64,000 nt of DNA. It comes from Metridium senile (Eukaryota; Cnidaria; Anthozoa; Actiniaria; Metridiidae). How positions within the stretch are numbered: position 1 is the first letter of the stretch; every line of letters begins with the position of its first letter. Of this stretch, positions 1-13,165 are shown one piece after another. A program made the translations under genes and the position numbers. Under the pieces are notes generated by a model, which was given only the letters and a program-made list of their open reading frames with translations, was not told where the DNA came from and did not search any database. The stretch is from contig OX459097.1 of assembly GCA_949775045.1 (NCBI GenBank), forward strand, positions 4,412,685 to 4,476,684. The letters are read 5' to 3'.

Positions 1-431
<431 letters not shown>

Positions 432-579
432 TTAATTTATTTTTTATTTTACTATACCAATAATAGTTGTTTAAATCATTGTATCTAAATTTGATTATAC
501 TCCTTATTATTTAAATGTTCTAGTTTATAACTTTAGCAATACTTGTAAATTAAGCAGGTCATGCCAATAAAGTTTATTG

Positions 580-580
<1 letters not shown>

Positions 581-627
<47 letters not shown>
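581..627. repeat. (TATC)n microsatellite, second block
   Basis: About 12 units of TATC, separated from the large block by roughly 150 bp of AT-rich sequence. Confidence 0.97.
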
Positions 628-656
628 GGAGAAATTTTTGTTTGTTATTCTTTTGC

Positions 657-730
657 TCTCTATTGTTTAATCAACACTATTTAGTGGTAAATAGTACAAA
701 ATATTGCACACTTTTAGTGTTTGTACTCTA
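657..730. mobile_element. Half of a TAGAGTACAAAC-type MITE
   Basis: The segment closely matches the right half of the complete palindromic element at 53701-53845, ending in TTTTAGTGTTTGTACTCTA. The left half is absent, so this is a truncated copy or a solo end. Confidence 0.6.
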
Positions 731-1336
731 CCAAATTAATTGTGCTATTGATACTATAAATAGAAGGTCACGCTCAAATCATTGAAGCAGAACAATTAAA
801 TTTATGCACATATATTTAGCTAATTATTTTTACAGCACAGCGCTGCTTTTAATTTTAAAAAAGTAAGTGAGACAACTGCTTTGAAATTTGGACATTTGTC
901 TTATATCGTCATGCGCGTGCTTTTGGGGCTTAACTTTGTTGGTAAATCCACTCCCCCCTCCCCCACTACACAATGTTGGCCTGGAAGTCATCAAGGAATC
1001 ATGTTAACTGAAAACCAACATTGCATGAAAGGGGAGGGGGAGGGGGAGGGGAGGATTATAGCGGAGCTCCCGCGCGGAGCACCATACTTAAGAAAAAATG
1101 GTAACCCATCTAGTTGATTTTTCGTCGACCGACACAGGAATCCCTATTCTGTCCGTCCGTCCGTCCGTCCGTGTACATCGCGATTCTGATTGGCTACTTA
1201 TTTATGGCGGGAATTGAAGAGGGCGCGCGCGTCAAAATATCCTTCCCTGAAAAAACATTTTTTCTCGCTTTTAATTTCTCGACGTTTTATCAACTTTTTT
1301 TATCGCTTTAACTTAAGCTTTCTTCAATTTAAAAAA

Positions 1337-1492
1337 ATGCCAAAAGAAAAAGAAAACGAAATTAATAAGGGAAAAAGACAGTTAACAGAAGAGGAAAAGA
1401 CAAGAAGACAAGAAAGACAAAGAGAACGGCGAAGGAGTTTCAATGAAGAACAGCGCAGGCTTGAAAGAGAAAGAAAGAAAGCGAGATTGTAG
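1337..1492 (+). other. Short Lys/Arg/Glu-rich open frame, doubtful
   Basis: An ATG at 1337 opens a 51-codon frame of almost only charged residues (repeated K, E, R with ERERRR-like runs). Similar A/G-rich, charged sequence continues past the stop to about 1730 with broken frames. Charged arginine-rich starts of this kind occur in some transposon-encoded proteins, but no domain can be seen. It is more likely decayed or non-coding A/G-rich DNA than a working gene. Confidence 0.2.
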
Positions 1493-3200
1493 ACGAAACT
1501 TGTCAGAAGAAAAACAGAGAAAATGAACGCTAAAGGAAAAGGGGTTCGAGAACGAACGTTTCGGAGGAAAACAGGGCTTTCATTAATACAAAATATCAAC
1601 GGAGAAAGATGAATTTCGAGGAACATAAAGAGAGTTTTGACCGAAGAAGAACATAAACTTGAAGGACACAAAAACGAAGAAATTATACTAAAGAAAAGCA
1701 AAAGACTGATTCCAAAAGATCAAGAAAACGTATTTTTCTAGATACCTCCGTGGAAGAATATTAAAAGACTACAGCAATTAAAAAAAAAATGATAAAGAAG
1801 CGACTTTGTTTGATATGAAAACTGTCCTAGCACAGTTTATTGAAGGATTTTCAAGCTTGGCAGTTAAACTATGAACAATGTTTAATCAATCAAAATTCAA
1901 GTACATACATTTATTCGTCAAAATATGATCAATGTCGACGTCATTGAAGAGTAGAAAACCTCAGGAAAATACAATCACCGATAAAGTAAGTTCAAGTTTA
2001 ATTTTTGTTTCAAGTTTTTGAGAGACAGTAAGCTTATTTTAATACTGAAAAACTGTTTGATATAACGAGCGTGAAAAAAAAAACACCTAAAAACTTAATT
2101 TATTATATCCATTTTGATATCACCAAGCAATCCTGTACTCTGATTGGCTCTCAGCAGCTATGATATGAGCATGAATTGCATCATTTTTTGAATTTATTGC
2201 ACCATTTGTAAAAACAGGATCGGGGACGGGGACGCGGGTCAGTACGATCCGAAAAACCCGGCTATTTAATAAATAAATACTCTAAGTTTATCTCAGATTT
2301 AGAGTTTACTTAGTTTGTATAGGTAATTACGGTGCAATTTAGCTCTGTGAAAGACAAATGAGTGCAAATTAACCCAAATTGAAGAAAAGAAGAGACAACA
2401 ACACTCAAAACAACTGAAATATCGTCAATGCATACCGTACTAAATCATTTTATTTTCTTCTTGAAAAACAATTATTACACTTATCTTAATATCAAGGACA
2501 ACAAAAAATATTAGTTTATAACATATAAAGCTTTCTTTAGTACAAAAGACGTCAAAATGTGAGGTAAAAACAAAGTTTGAAAAGTTGTACTTTGCCGTTT
2601 CTGCTGAAAAAACGATGATTTACTCCACTTTATTAAAGCATTTTACTCGAAATTGAACAATGACACCACTATCAATTAAACAAAATATTACCTTTTGCTG
2701 GTTAATGTGAAGAAAAAAGTCAGTATTTTATCTGATTTCATCTTGAAAGTGTAGTGAATTTTATCGTGGTCGACGGCTGAGAAAGGCGACATCATTATCG
2801 ATGGAAAATCTTCTCAAAATGGTTATTTGCAATCTTGAAACTCCACACATACAAACTCTTAGTCCCATTCTTCAATGAGGAAGCTTTTGTTATTCGTAAT
2901 AAGCATTTTTTGATAGTTTTTGAACAGTTTTTTCTCTGTTTTTGGCCATATGTCCACCATCTTGGATTTTTGTCACGAATTTTCAGTTGTGAAGAAAACT
3001 CTATTCTGATTGGTTGAAAAAACATTTCTATTGTTTCTTAGCCAATCAGCATCGTGTTATCACTGCACTGAATTATGTCGGGTTTAACATAGTTTTTGCA
3101 CTGAATTACCTCTAAAATGCACAGAAAATCGAGTAATTTTTTCAGGTTTTTTATTAGATATCAAAATGGATATAATAAAGTGATAATTGAACTTCGTGTC
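1493..3200. other. Unassigned AT-rich stretch
   Basis: No gene is recognisable. Around 2310-2400 there is a decayed half-copy of the hairpin element at 3318-3448 (shared GGTAATTA, GTGCAATTT and GAGTGCAAATTA-like words). Around 3090-3120 lies one copy of a motif (TTTTTGCACTGAATTACCTC) that recurs about 700 bp downstream. Confidence 0.6.
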
Positions 3201-3303
3201 GTGCAATTTTGGTCTGATATCAAACTTGCAATTACAAATCACACTCCCGCTACGCGGTCGTGTGATTTTGTAATCGCGCGTTTGATATCAGACCAAATTG
3301 CAC
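3201..3303. mobile_element. Palindromic MITE-like hairpin
   Basis: The left arm (GTGCAATTTTGGTCTGATAT) is the near-exact reverse complement of the right arm ending at 3303. The arms are about 45 bp with a short GC-rich centre. There is no coding capacity. This is typical of a non-autonomous DNA transposon. Confidence 0.75.
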
Positions 3304-3317
3304 TCCACTTAGTATAG

Positions 3318-3448
3318 GTAATCATATGGTTTCGAGTTCAATTTGGGATTAATTCGCACGAGTGTGTTTTTCAAAGAGTGCAATTTGGCTCTTTGAAAAA
3401 CACACGAGTGCGAATTATCCCAAATTAAACGAGAAACCATATGATTAC
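3318..3448. mobile_element. Near-perfect 60-bp-arm hairpin (MITE-like)
   Basis: The arms start GTAATCATATGGTTTCGAG and close on CTCTTTGAAAAACACACGAG around a loop of about 10 bp; almost the whole 131 bp folds on itself. A small overlapping open frame has no domain and is a by-product of the palindrome. Confidence 0.8.
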
Positions 3449-5904
3449 TTATTAATAATATACATGAAAAAAACTCAAGCTCTTTTTCAATTTTTTTGGT
3501 CAGTTTTCGGCTAGTAGCGCGCGCCAAAAATGACGTGTTGATGTCGTAAGCAAGCGCGCGCTCGAGCTCAAGCGGAAAATTCAAAACTTTCCACTCAAAA
3601 CTTGGTCAGTTTTTTGTATTTTTCTTACAAATTTTCGACGATTTTTGAAAGAATTGCCACTTAAAGTGTTTTTTAAATTACTGTCAAGCATTAGTGACTA
3701 AAATGATTTAGGAATAAAGCCTATCATAATCGATTTATTTTTTTGTAATTTGCACTGTACGGAATGTAATTTGCACTGTATTACCTTGTTTTTGCACTGA
3801 ATTACCTCTAAAATGCACTGTTCATCAGCCAATCAGAATCGAGTAATTTGTTTATGTATATTATTAGTTCAATTACCATTATTAATATAATTAAGGTTCA
3901 AAAAGGAAAAATCTGTTCTCTGTTTTATTATAGAAACAAAAGAGAAAAGGTTTAAAATCCTTTGTGCATGTGTAAATTGCACTTTTCGTAGCCTTTTTTC
4001 GATTGAAAAAGTTGTTTATGTACTTTAACCTCATCAACGGAAAACATCAAAGATGAATCGAAATACAAACATAATTTAAAATTGGTTGTAAACTTCTTTT
4101 TATTTAGCAATATTGACTATTTTATGCTTACGAAACGAGCATTTTTAGTAGTTTTTACTTCAAAGTCGTTGAAGTTTTTTTTACAGAACAAAATGATGTT
4201 TTACACAAAGTTTTTCATAATAAAATACCTTGTTTTAAAATCCTTGTCTTTTCAAATCGATCAGTTGTGTTGGTAGAACTTATAATTCTTGAGGCTTTTA
4301 ATTCCATTTCAAAAGAACTCTTTGTTTTGTTTTGAAGATTTGCCATGACTACTTTTTAGTAAATCTAATACGATGAAAAGGTTTAACCTTTTCTATCCGG
4401 AATCCTAACTAACTTTGGAAAATAAAAGAAGGTAAAAAGCGGCCTTAAAACGACTGTTCAGCCACAGCACTTTTTCAAGGCGTTATCAAAAGCAAAATAT
4501 GCTTAATGACTTAAAAATAAAAGGGATAATAATAATAAGGCTATTCACACTATCGTTTGGGAATGGTATTTTCCATCAAAAACATTTCTGAACACTTTTT
4601 TGTCTGAACAAAACAATTGACTGAAGTGACAGTTGAAAATTTGAGAAAAAGATGAAAAAGTGCATAGAATGAAAACGATAACCAACCTAAGAAAAGGCAG
4701 TGAGATTTATTACAATTTTTTACTTACATTAAATCAATTTCCATTCATGAATTGTCCATTAACATGCTTTTATGGGACTTTTTTCAATAAGAAATATCCG
4801 CCCCTCGTGTAAATGACAAACTTTCCTTTTGTGCGTTGCGTTACATGATGGCGTCATCTACATCGATAACCAATGAGGTTTTTGACATTATGTCAATCAA
4901 AAAGAGAGCGAGAAATATCTTACATTTTACTGGCTTTTCCAGGGCTTTGTTTTGATTCTTTCTCCGCGCGCTGAATCCTCGAAAAGTTATATTTTTCGAT
5001 TAAAGATGCTATAGAAATTACAATTAACAGTTAACAGTTTTTTTTTATATATTTTATTGATTTTTTGATAGTTTTTTTACATTTACATAAACACAATTAC
5101 AAAAGACTGAAAAAGTACATAAATTAAATATAACGTTTTTTGGCTAATTCATTATTAAATTATATTGACTAAATTATGAATAAAGCTTTGGATTTTCTCT
5201 TATTTTTTCAAATGAGTGTATAGCTTGTTATTTTTTGCAATGATGTATTCGATTTTTTCATAGTCTATTAGATTTATTTGATAATATTTAATGACAGGAA
5301 GTAACTGTTTTTGTTTGCAATTATAAAGTACATATTTGTATAGTAAAAATAAGAAACCTTCCATAGTGTCTTCAGAACTCCCTATTAATGAGAACATTTT
5401 TAAAACTTAGCTCTGGTATTAACTTTACATTTGCGCTGCTTAGACATTGGTTAATGTTAAAGTATAGGTCCTTTGATTTTACACATTCGACAAAAAAATG
5501 TTCCATAGATTCGTTGGATGTTTTACAAAATGTGCATAAAGGCGAGTCCACTATTTTAAATTTATATCACTTCATGTTTAAGAATAAACAGTTATTCAGT
5601 ATCTTATATTGGAATTCTCTTAATCTAAAATTATTTGTTAAGCTATACACTCTTTGATAGACTAATACCCACTCAATGTCCTTATTGCCCGGCAAAATAC
5701 GTAAGCAACTCGTAAAATATCAGCCCGTAATACCCAAGAAAATATCTAATAAGTGGTATTTACATGTACATATTGATGTTGTAAGAAAAAAATAAACTAG
5801 GAGCTCCGCTATTAGGTATTACCTAATTTGTATATTAGTGAAAATGTATAGGGAAGGTCAAAATAGAGAAAACTGTAAAAGTGTCTCACTAGTTTTTACC
5901 AAGA
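3449..5904. other. Unassigned AT-rich stretch
   Basis: No gene is recognisable on either strand. The motif TTTTTGCACTGAATTACCTC is repeated near 3790-3820, in the same orientation as near 3090-3120, both next to AATCAGAATCGAGTAATTT-like text; this suggests the ends of an older element. Open frames at 4082-4276, 5200-5397 and 5388-5657 are AT-driven with no recognisable domain. Confidence 0.6.
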
Positions 5905-6008
5905 TTGAAGCAGTTTCGTGAAGCATGCGGAAAACAAAGCATTGAATACATCACTGATTATTTTGAGAATATCGAGAACATTCGTGTTAACCTGATAAAC
6001 AACCGGGT
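5905..6008 (+). pseudogene. Fossil exon 1 of the aromatic amino-acid decarboxylase
   Basis: About 100 bp match exon 1 of the intact decarboxylase at 32367: the frame still reads KQFREAC, then YITDYFENIENIRVN, in the same order. The start codon region is lost, one extra codon sits after REA, and the frame breaks after the VRVN-equivalent, where the intact genes read PDVKPGF. No splice donor or further decarboxylase exons are seen between here and 32 kb. It is a third, dead member of the family, left by duplication and decay about 26 kb upstream of copy A. Confidence 0.85.
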
Positions 6009-6696
6009 AGGTTTTTCTCTCGTGAATCAGGAAGCAAAACAATTATAAACAGGAAATCAACCAAAATCATAAGTCGTATGAGATAACGTTTTCGGTTACC
6101 GGTAGTAAACAATTTTTGTCCGTGTTAGCTGACACAGTGGCAAGTTACGTTCAAACTCGTTGCTGTAACTATATCCTAAGTTGCACAAACATAGAATAGT
6201 TAATGGCGTTGTTGTTTGGTTTCACAAAACATTCATCCTCTACTAACAACTACATATTAATTGTTAACAATTAAACACAAGCACAGATATATTTTCCATA
6301 TTTTTCATTCAAAACGTTATTTTAATTCATCAAGGACGATCGACGTGTCTTAACACGTCCTGATTCCAAAAATATTATCACGTTTTGTAGTTAAAGGACC
6401 TTAAAGAAGATATCTTTGACCTGAGACAAAACTAGCTGGGAAGCAGCCAAGAGGGGGGACACGGACCTCATACATACAAACACTTATTAAGGGGTTGAAC
6501 TATACACAATCTCGGCTGGTATAGCTTAATGTGTCACAAATCTTACTGTTACTTTTGAAAGTGCGTATTTCAGTAAATAAGATGATGAGATGAAAATACA
6601 ATAACCGAAATAATACACAAATATATTTTGATATTTATTATTCATATCCATATAAGTCTTTTATCAGCTTATCTCATTTAATGAATCATATATTGG
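6009..6696. other. Unassigned stretch
   Basis: No gene or clear repeat is recognisable. This is ordinary AT-rich sequence between the fossil exon and the transposon at 6702. Confidence 0.5.
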
Positions 6697-9600
6697 CACC
6701 ACCATGGATAATAAAAACACTGGATAGGACACTTCGTGACGTCACGGGCGCAACCCAGTGGAAATACGTGACGTCACGTTTGAGCCAAAGCGCGCCAAAA
6801 TCGACACGGCCACGTCTCTTTCCGTCTTTTTAACTGTTTACAAATAAACATATTTTACATGGAAATGTAGAGTTTATTTTTTGTGCACTGAAATGAAGAC
6901 TTAAAAGAAGATTTTTCCTGCTAACAAAAGCTAGTTTATCCACCGTACCGACAAGAGAATCAACGTCTTTCTACGGTGGAAAAGTACCGTAAAGTTCGAA
7001 CCTGAAAGCGACGACAACGAACTGTACCTTTTTTAGTGAAATGCTCAAGATGAAGACACGAAAAGTCCTGTAATTAATCAGTTTGGAAAAACGTGAAAAA
7101 GAGAGCCATGACAGAGGACAGAGCATCAAAATCGAGTGTGTTAGCTGCTCTATCGATCGTTATTGTAAAAACTTTCAAGGTCTCGCTAAATACGTGGAGA
7201 GTCAACTTCGCAAAATGCAAAAAAAAAAGATGTACTTCAAAAGTTAACATGGATCAAGAAAGTAAAATATTTTTAAAGGGCTTATCAAAACAAGTTTGAA
7301 CTATTTCGTTTAAGAGGGACAACCTTTAAAGAGCTGCAAAAGACTAAAACATATAGTACAATATCAATTAACTCAGGCAATCACGCAAGACATCATAACA
7401 TGATGGCTTCATGCTCAAGCATTTTTGTTATCTACATTTACTACAAAGAAAAATCAAAAATATATACCTTATATCAGTTTAATACAGCTATAGTGATTCC
7501 AAATATGTAAACTTTATGGGAAGGACATAATCATAATGAATGAATGTTTATTACCACTAATAAATTTTACTGACAAATTTTACAAAACATGAATAACAGA
7601 TGAAGAGTATTTCACTACCCAGAATAATAATTGTGAGTTAATCAAAGATAGGAAGTTATAATGTAATAGTTATCATTCTATACATTTAATTGAAAAAAGA
7701 TAGTTATCAAATCCTATCAAAAGAAATGTCAAGGTACTATAGTCTCACTCATTTAATTTATGCAATTATACCTTTATATATTAAAAATTGTTTATTTATA
7801 TTTATATATTTTTGCAACTGCCTGACCTACTTTGCTTTGATTAGCTCTTATTTGCTATTTAGAGTAGCCATACTCAGCAATTCTGACATTAATTGAAAAC
7901 ATTTATATTTTTCTGAACAAGAATGCAAAAAACTTTTTCTTTATTCCTTTCATTTTGTATACTCAACAAAAACCATTACAAGTTCACATAATCTTAAACT
8001 GTTTATTGTTTACTGTCAACAAAGTAAACTTTTCTATTAGTATTTGTGTTGATAAATAAGTTAGACCAGTTTATTAGAGTGCAAATAGTAGAGTGCAAAC
8101 ATTATACCTGTGAAACAAATAGTACTAATTAGTACTAAATAGTGCTAATTAAACAATAAAAAAAAAATAGAATTAGCATAAAATATCACTATTTAGTACT
8201 ATTTATGTTTCACGCTTTCAATGTTTTTACTCTATCTGTGAAACAATTAGTAAATACTAAACAGTACAATTTTTGCTAATTCATTATCTTGTTTTGATTG
8301 TTTAATGTAGCACTATTTTGTGCTATTTAGTATTAATATTTCATAGATAATTGTTTTTGCACTCTAAAGTACTAATAATAAACCTGTGAAACAAGTAGTA
8401 CAAATTCATTTTATATGTATTAGTACTAAAGAGTGCTAATCAAACAATGTAAAATAATCAAATAAGCCGGCATACAAATTATATCACTATTTAGTACTGT
8501 TTATGTTGTACACTTTTAATGTTTGCATTCTATTATTGTTTCATAATCAAAGAAAATAACTATAAGCAGCCAAAAATATAATTTGCAAAAGATGACAAAA
8601 CATATGCTTGGTGTTTGTACTATAAATATGATAACCGAATGTAATGTTATATTGTAAAGCACTATACAAGAAGTGTAAAAGTCTTATAAAAGTATATGTA
8701 ATATTATTATTATCTAACATAAATAGAATACAAACACTATGATGAAACAAAATATTTGACAATGCACATGCATGGCAAAAAATACAATTTGCATATTATA
8801 TACGGTAAGTGGTTATTTATGTGTAAGCCTTCAGTGTTTGTACACTAGATATATACTTTAAGCAGGTTTTTCATACATAACACTGGGGACATTTCTGAGT
8901 AAAAATAATATTGAAGAGGTATTGACAGTCCAGATAAAGTAGGATTTCCAGATGTTTGTTCTTTGTTTTCATTGCACTTATGGTGGGAGTATTTTATCTT
9001 TTGCTTGTCTTCCCATTTTGACATGTCTATGAATTTATAAATGTTTCTGCAAAAAAGAACAACAAATACATTCAATTACATTCCCTTTTATATAAAAAAT
9101 TATGATGGATAGCATAAAGACATAATTAAACATGTTTACCAACATATAGTTTAACATTTGAAGCTTATATATATGTTAGATCTAGATAATTCGTGTATTA
9201 TAGTTCCTTATTCAGGTAGGTAATATATTATTTGTGTGTATAAATTATATTTAATACATATACAAGCTTTTTGATCTATCAATATGACAATAACAAAGTG
9301 CAAACAGAGTAAAAGCTATCGTCATCTGCTGTGGTCGATCGATGTATTTAGGTATATTTTAATTGATCAAAAAAAAACATTGTGAATGTTATTTATGCTA
9401 AAACTATGCCTAAGCCACAATTTGGTCAATAATCAACCTATCTATAAAAGCCATTTCGTATAAATAACCTTCAAAAGGTACGAAAAATGTGTCCCAAAAT
9501 CTTCCTTACAAAGGCGACTATTTCACGAGAAAAGGGCCATTTTTGGGACGCGATTTATTTCATAACAACAACAGATTAATGTGAACAAAATTAACATGTC

Positions 9601-9886
9601 ATTACCTTGACTCTTGAAGTGTGGCTTAGGGGGGGTTTTCCGCCATAAAAGAGAGAGAAAATCAAGTTATAGTCAAAACATCACCTTGCATACAAACTTT
9701 TTACTAAAACTTGGCAAAATGTTAGGCCCTAGCCTTAAAAATCGACCATACTTACGCCAGTTCTTTCGTCACGATTTTCCACTAGGTTGCGCCATCTTGA
9801 AATAACCAGCCCACCAATGGGGTCGCGCGAAAGACCCCACGTGATCATGAGTGTCCTATCCAGTGTTTTTATTATCCATGGCACCA
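6697..9886. mobile_element. 3.18-kb non-autonomous DNA transposon
   Basis: Terminal inverted repeats of 32 bp begin CCATGGATAATAAAAACACT at 6702 and are mirrored exactly at the right end, finishing at 9881. A 5-bp direct repeat CACCA flanks both sides (6697-6701 and 9882-9886), as expected for a target-site duplication. Inside the ends, GGCGCAACC(C/T)AGTGGAAA-type text is also mirrored. No transposase is recognisable, and internal frames such as 7093-7299 are short without a domain. It carries nested MITEs (8060-8545). Confidence 0.8.
8060..8545. mobile_element. Cluster of nested TAGAGTGCAAA-type MITEs
   Basis: Repeated, partly inverted words (TAGAGTGCAAA, CTGTGAAACAA(A/G)TAGTAC, AGTGCTAAT(T/C)AAACAAT and complements) form at least two overlapping palindromes. 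The same words occur in intron 9 of decarboxylase copy A (about 42.7-42.9 kb). Exact element boundaries cannot be fixed by eye. Confidence 0.55.
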
Positions 9887-11131
9887 CTTAGACGCATCAT
9901 GATCAGCAGGTTTTTTTCGACGAGCATCCCTTCTCTTTTTTATGAAAACCCCCGGCCCCCTCCCCCCTGAATAGTTATGTATACTTCCTTTATAAAAGAA
10001 ACTAGACGCTCTATGAGCGTGAAGTCGGGCTAGTTGAGGATTATGCAATTTAGTCTATTAGCCCAGTAGGAGTGGTGGGACCCAGTTTTTGACAGCTAGA
10101 GATTACTGGAGCTATAACACTGATGCCCCTTGGATATACTCTGAAGATATAATAATCTTAATGAATACTCCAATTTCGAGATCTCTTTTACTCAGTGTTA
10201 GCCTCAATTGTGTGTAAAATATGCAGAAATTTAGATAAAACTCGTGAGATTTCGATATATTTTTATTGTCTTCTATGCTCACAAATCTCTTTCATTTGCA
10301 CGGACTGTTACTGAACAAAAGAATATATTACATGGTTTTGAGGCTAACACTGAGTAAAAGAGATCTCGACACTGGAGTATTAATCTTAATTGTCTGTTCA
10401 AGACAAATTTGTAAAATGTAGATGAAAAATATTACAGAAACACCGTATTTCATGACTTTAACGCACTGATCCTTTTGAAATACACTAAAAGAGCATTATA
10501 AAGCAAAATAAATATTTGAACTTCTAAACACAAAATGCAAAATACGTATATTTGGTTAGTGGAAGAATATTTTTCTTGTGGATAAAGAAAGTAGCTTTTA
10601 TTTTTTTCGTTATAAAAATCAAAAATAGCTTTATATTCGAGCCATGCTTCAAGTGTGGGGGAGGGGGGCAAGTTGTTGTTTTGTTAGCGCTTGGTCGCTC
10701 TCGATTGTCAGAGCATAGGGAGAAGGCACATTTCGAACGTTTAGCAGAACTTTTTATGGGGAAAACATTGATCGATTCGTTTGAAATTTTGGTATTTTGT
10801 TCTTTTATATCTACTTTGTACTGTATCAAAAGCTGAGTTTTGTAGTCACAGGAAAAGAGTGGATTTTCGGGTGATATTTAGAGGTGATTGGTGTCCGCTG
10901 GGTCGAGAGCTGTGTAATTGTGTAATTTTATTGACACGCCGATGACCGTTGAAATTCGCCATCCTCAAAACCTCCTTAAATGGCCACCAAAACCCAAGAA
11001 AACCACACAGAAACGTTCATAAACTCATAATCTTTTATTATGGAAAAGAAAAATATTACTGACTAAAGAAGAGATTTCAAACGGGACCATATTTGAACGT
11101 TATCCATATTGAACTTCGAAAGTAAGAGTTA
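9887..11131. other. Unassigned stretch with one MITE
   Basis: No gene is recognisable. Apart from the inverted-repeat element at 10159-10385, it holds a C-rich run near 9950-9968 and short frames around 10450-10836 on both strands without any domain. Confidence 0.5.
10159..10385. mobile_element. MITE with 45-50 bp inverted ends
   Basis: Left end text (GAGATCTCTTTTACTCAGTG, then TTAGCCTCAA) is the reverse complement of the right end at about 10338-10385. The centre is about 130 bp of unrelated AT-rich sequence. There is no coding capacity. Confidence 0.75.
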
Positions 11132-11487
11132 CATACCGAGAATGGAGGCTATAAGCCATATACACCTAATCCAAAAAACATTGTCGTGTCCGCCGCACAG
11201 TCCTCGCGCCAAGACCGTGAAGGAAAACACAGTGAATATTTTGATGAGAGTGATAAAACAAGAAAATAAAAGTAAGCACAACACTATTTCGTTGAAAAAA
11301 GTACCACACTAGAGTGTGAACAAGCAAATAAATTAATTACTGATTAGATATAACCAATATCTTTCACAGTCTTGGCGCGAGGACTGTGCGGCGGACCAGA
11401 CAACGTTTTTTGGATTAGGTGTATATCCCGCGGGCCGCAGGCCCAAGGGATATATAGGCTTATAGCCGAACATTCGAGGTATGTAAC
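11132..11487. mobile_element. Inverted-repeat element around 135 bp of unique sequence
   Basis: Left arm 11132-11222 (TACCGAGAATGGAGGCTATA, then CCGCACAGTCCTCGCGCC) is mirrored at about 11363-11487. The right arm has an extra GC-rich hairpin (CGCGGGCCGCAGGCCC) that the left lacks. The outer ends resemble the hairpin at 12422-12531 (TACCGAGAA.GGAGGC...GTTCGAGGTA types), so both belong to one family. Confidence 0.7.
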
Positions 11488-12186
11488 TAATTTATTTCAC
11501 ACTTGAGAAGGTTTTCTCACAAAGAAACAATGATTTAATCCTATTCTAACAAAGACACATGATTTAAGTTAAGAAATAAAAGAACGGCTTTTCAAATCTC
11601 ACTCATTAGATGTCTACTGGGAGTCGTATTTGATAAAAGAAATGATATGAATAGAAAATGTGCAGGGAACCGGCTCGGTGCATTTTTAAATCAAAATCTT
11701 ATTGATAGAACACAATTGAAGGAGGTTATATGCTATCTTAGTTTTCATTCCTTAATACAAAGACTAAAATAGTCAAACCATTGAAACTAATCAATAAAGT
11801 GGAATGCTGTTAATGATTTTTCTCACTAGAATACATCTGGCAGTTTTCCCGTGATTGAAGTTTATTGAAAGTTTTCATGAAAAAAAATAATACTGACACA
11901 ATCTAAACCATTTGGCTGAGATCTGACTCGACATTTTTCAATGATAACTAAGGTTTTCTGAAAAGAAAACAATGTATGATTACCACTGATCGTATTCAAA
12001 AAATAAAACCAATCCAAAAATATATTAATAATCTGTTCATAATTTAATGTCCATTGTCAATGAATTCCCATAAGGAAATATTAAACAATCACTTTCAATT
12101 CTATTCAGAAGGACACTAACGAACTTGAATGCTAATGAACTTGATATGACATTAACCGAGTTTTTGTTGTTAACTTTCCATCGGAT
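11488..12186. other. Unassigned AT-rich stretch
   Basis: No gene or clear repeat is seen. Confidence 0.5.
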
Positions 12187-12262
12187 GTCTATGTAGTATA
12201 ATGGCTTAAAGCGCGGATACAGCAATGCAGAGGTTCTCGGTTCGAGTCCTGACATTGGTACT
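12187..12262 (+). pseudogene. tRNA-like sequence, probably the head of a SINE
   Basis: An A-box-like segment (TAGTATAATGG) and a B-box (GGTTCGAGTCC) lie about 40 bp apart, as in a tRNA promoter, but the acceptor and anticodon stems do not pair well. Flanking sequence on both sides resembles that around the second tRNA-like piece at 12893, which points to a tRNA-derived SINE family rather than a working tRNA. Confidence 0.4.
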
Positions 12263-12421
12263 CAAAGACTTTTTTTCTCCAAAAATCGCTATCTAGTAAA
12301 AATTTCTAAGTCTAATGTTGCAATAAATAATAAATGCAAAGGTTATAACTAGATATAGACCCGGGTTTATATCTAGATATAACGTTAACCCTTGAATTGG
12401 TATAATGAGGGGTTTATGTAA

Positions 12422-12531
12422 GAGATAAATACCGAGAACGGAGGCAATAAGCCGTATAAAGCCCGAGGGGCCGTAGGCCCCGAGGGCTTTATAGGCTTAT
12501 TGCCGACCTTCGAGGTATTTATCTGACTTAT
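12422..12531. mobile_element. Palindromic MITE-like hairpin
   Basis: Arms starting AGATAAATACCGAGAACGGA are mirrored to TCGAGGTATTTATCT, with a GC-rich centre GGGGCCGTAGGCCCC. Nearly the whole 110 bp can fold. It is related to the ends of the element at 11132-11487. Confidence 0.75.
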
Positions 12532-12892
12532 TACATGATTTACAGAGGTTTTCCAAAAAGGCCTTGTATTTTTAAATTTTGTATGCAACATTTGGGTTTT
12601 TACGCCATATACTTTTATCGATGCAAGTCGTTTTCAAGACGACAAATATATTCTTCAGAAGATTCTTGAATTGTTTTTTTTTTTATTTTTAGTGCATGAC
12701 TTATTACATGATTGAATAGGTTTTCACACAACTTCATGTCCCAAAGGGCATCATCAAGCTGATTATTTTTTTGGTTTCCCATGAGAATACAATCCAAACA
12801 ATGGGCTTTTAGTTTTGTTGTACACTACAATACTAATGAACTGTAACGAACAAATGAATACGTTTTCTTCTCACTAACTGACATCGATCGGA

Positions 12893-12963
12893 CAGTTAGC
12901 ATAAAGTGTTAGGGTCAGGATTTGTAAGCAAAGGGTTCGAGGTTCGATCCTCGAAAGGGTCAC
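12893..12963 (+). pseudogene. Second tRNA-like sequence, probable SINE head
   Basis: It contains a B-box-like GGTTCGATCCTC and a weak A-box. Upstream (CTAATGAAC) and downstream (TTTTTT, then CTAGAAAATTTCTA) words parallel those around 12187. It does not make a convincing cloverleaf. Confidence 0.35.
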
Positions 12964-13049
12964 TCTATCAGATTTTTTATCCGTTAAATGTTCGCAACTA
13001 GAAAATTTCTAGAAAGTTTAACGTTACATATAAAGTAGGGATTAGGTCA

Positions 13050-13165
13050 TTGGTATTCAAGGGCAATATACATTAGTATTCAAGGGCAATACACATTAGT
13101 ATTCAAGGGCAATATACATTAGTATTCACGGGCAATATATAGATATTGCCCTCAAATGGGGGCAA
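13050..13165. repeat. 25-bp tandem repeat
   Basis: Four units of TAGTATTCAAGGGCAATATA type, followed by one inverted piece (ATATTGCCCTCAAATGGGGG). No function is apparent. Confidence 0.8.

Noticed and set aside
12187..12262. Functional tRNA gene
   Set aside because: A and B boxes are present but the stems do not pair; shared flanks with 12893-12963 point to a SINE.
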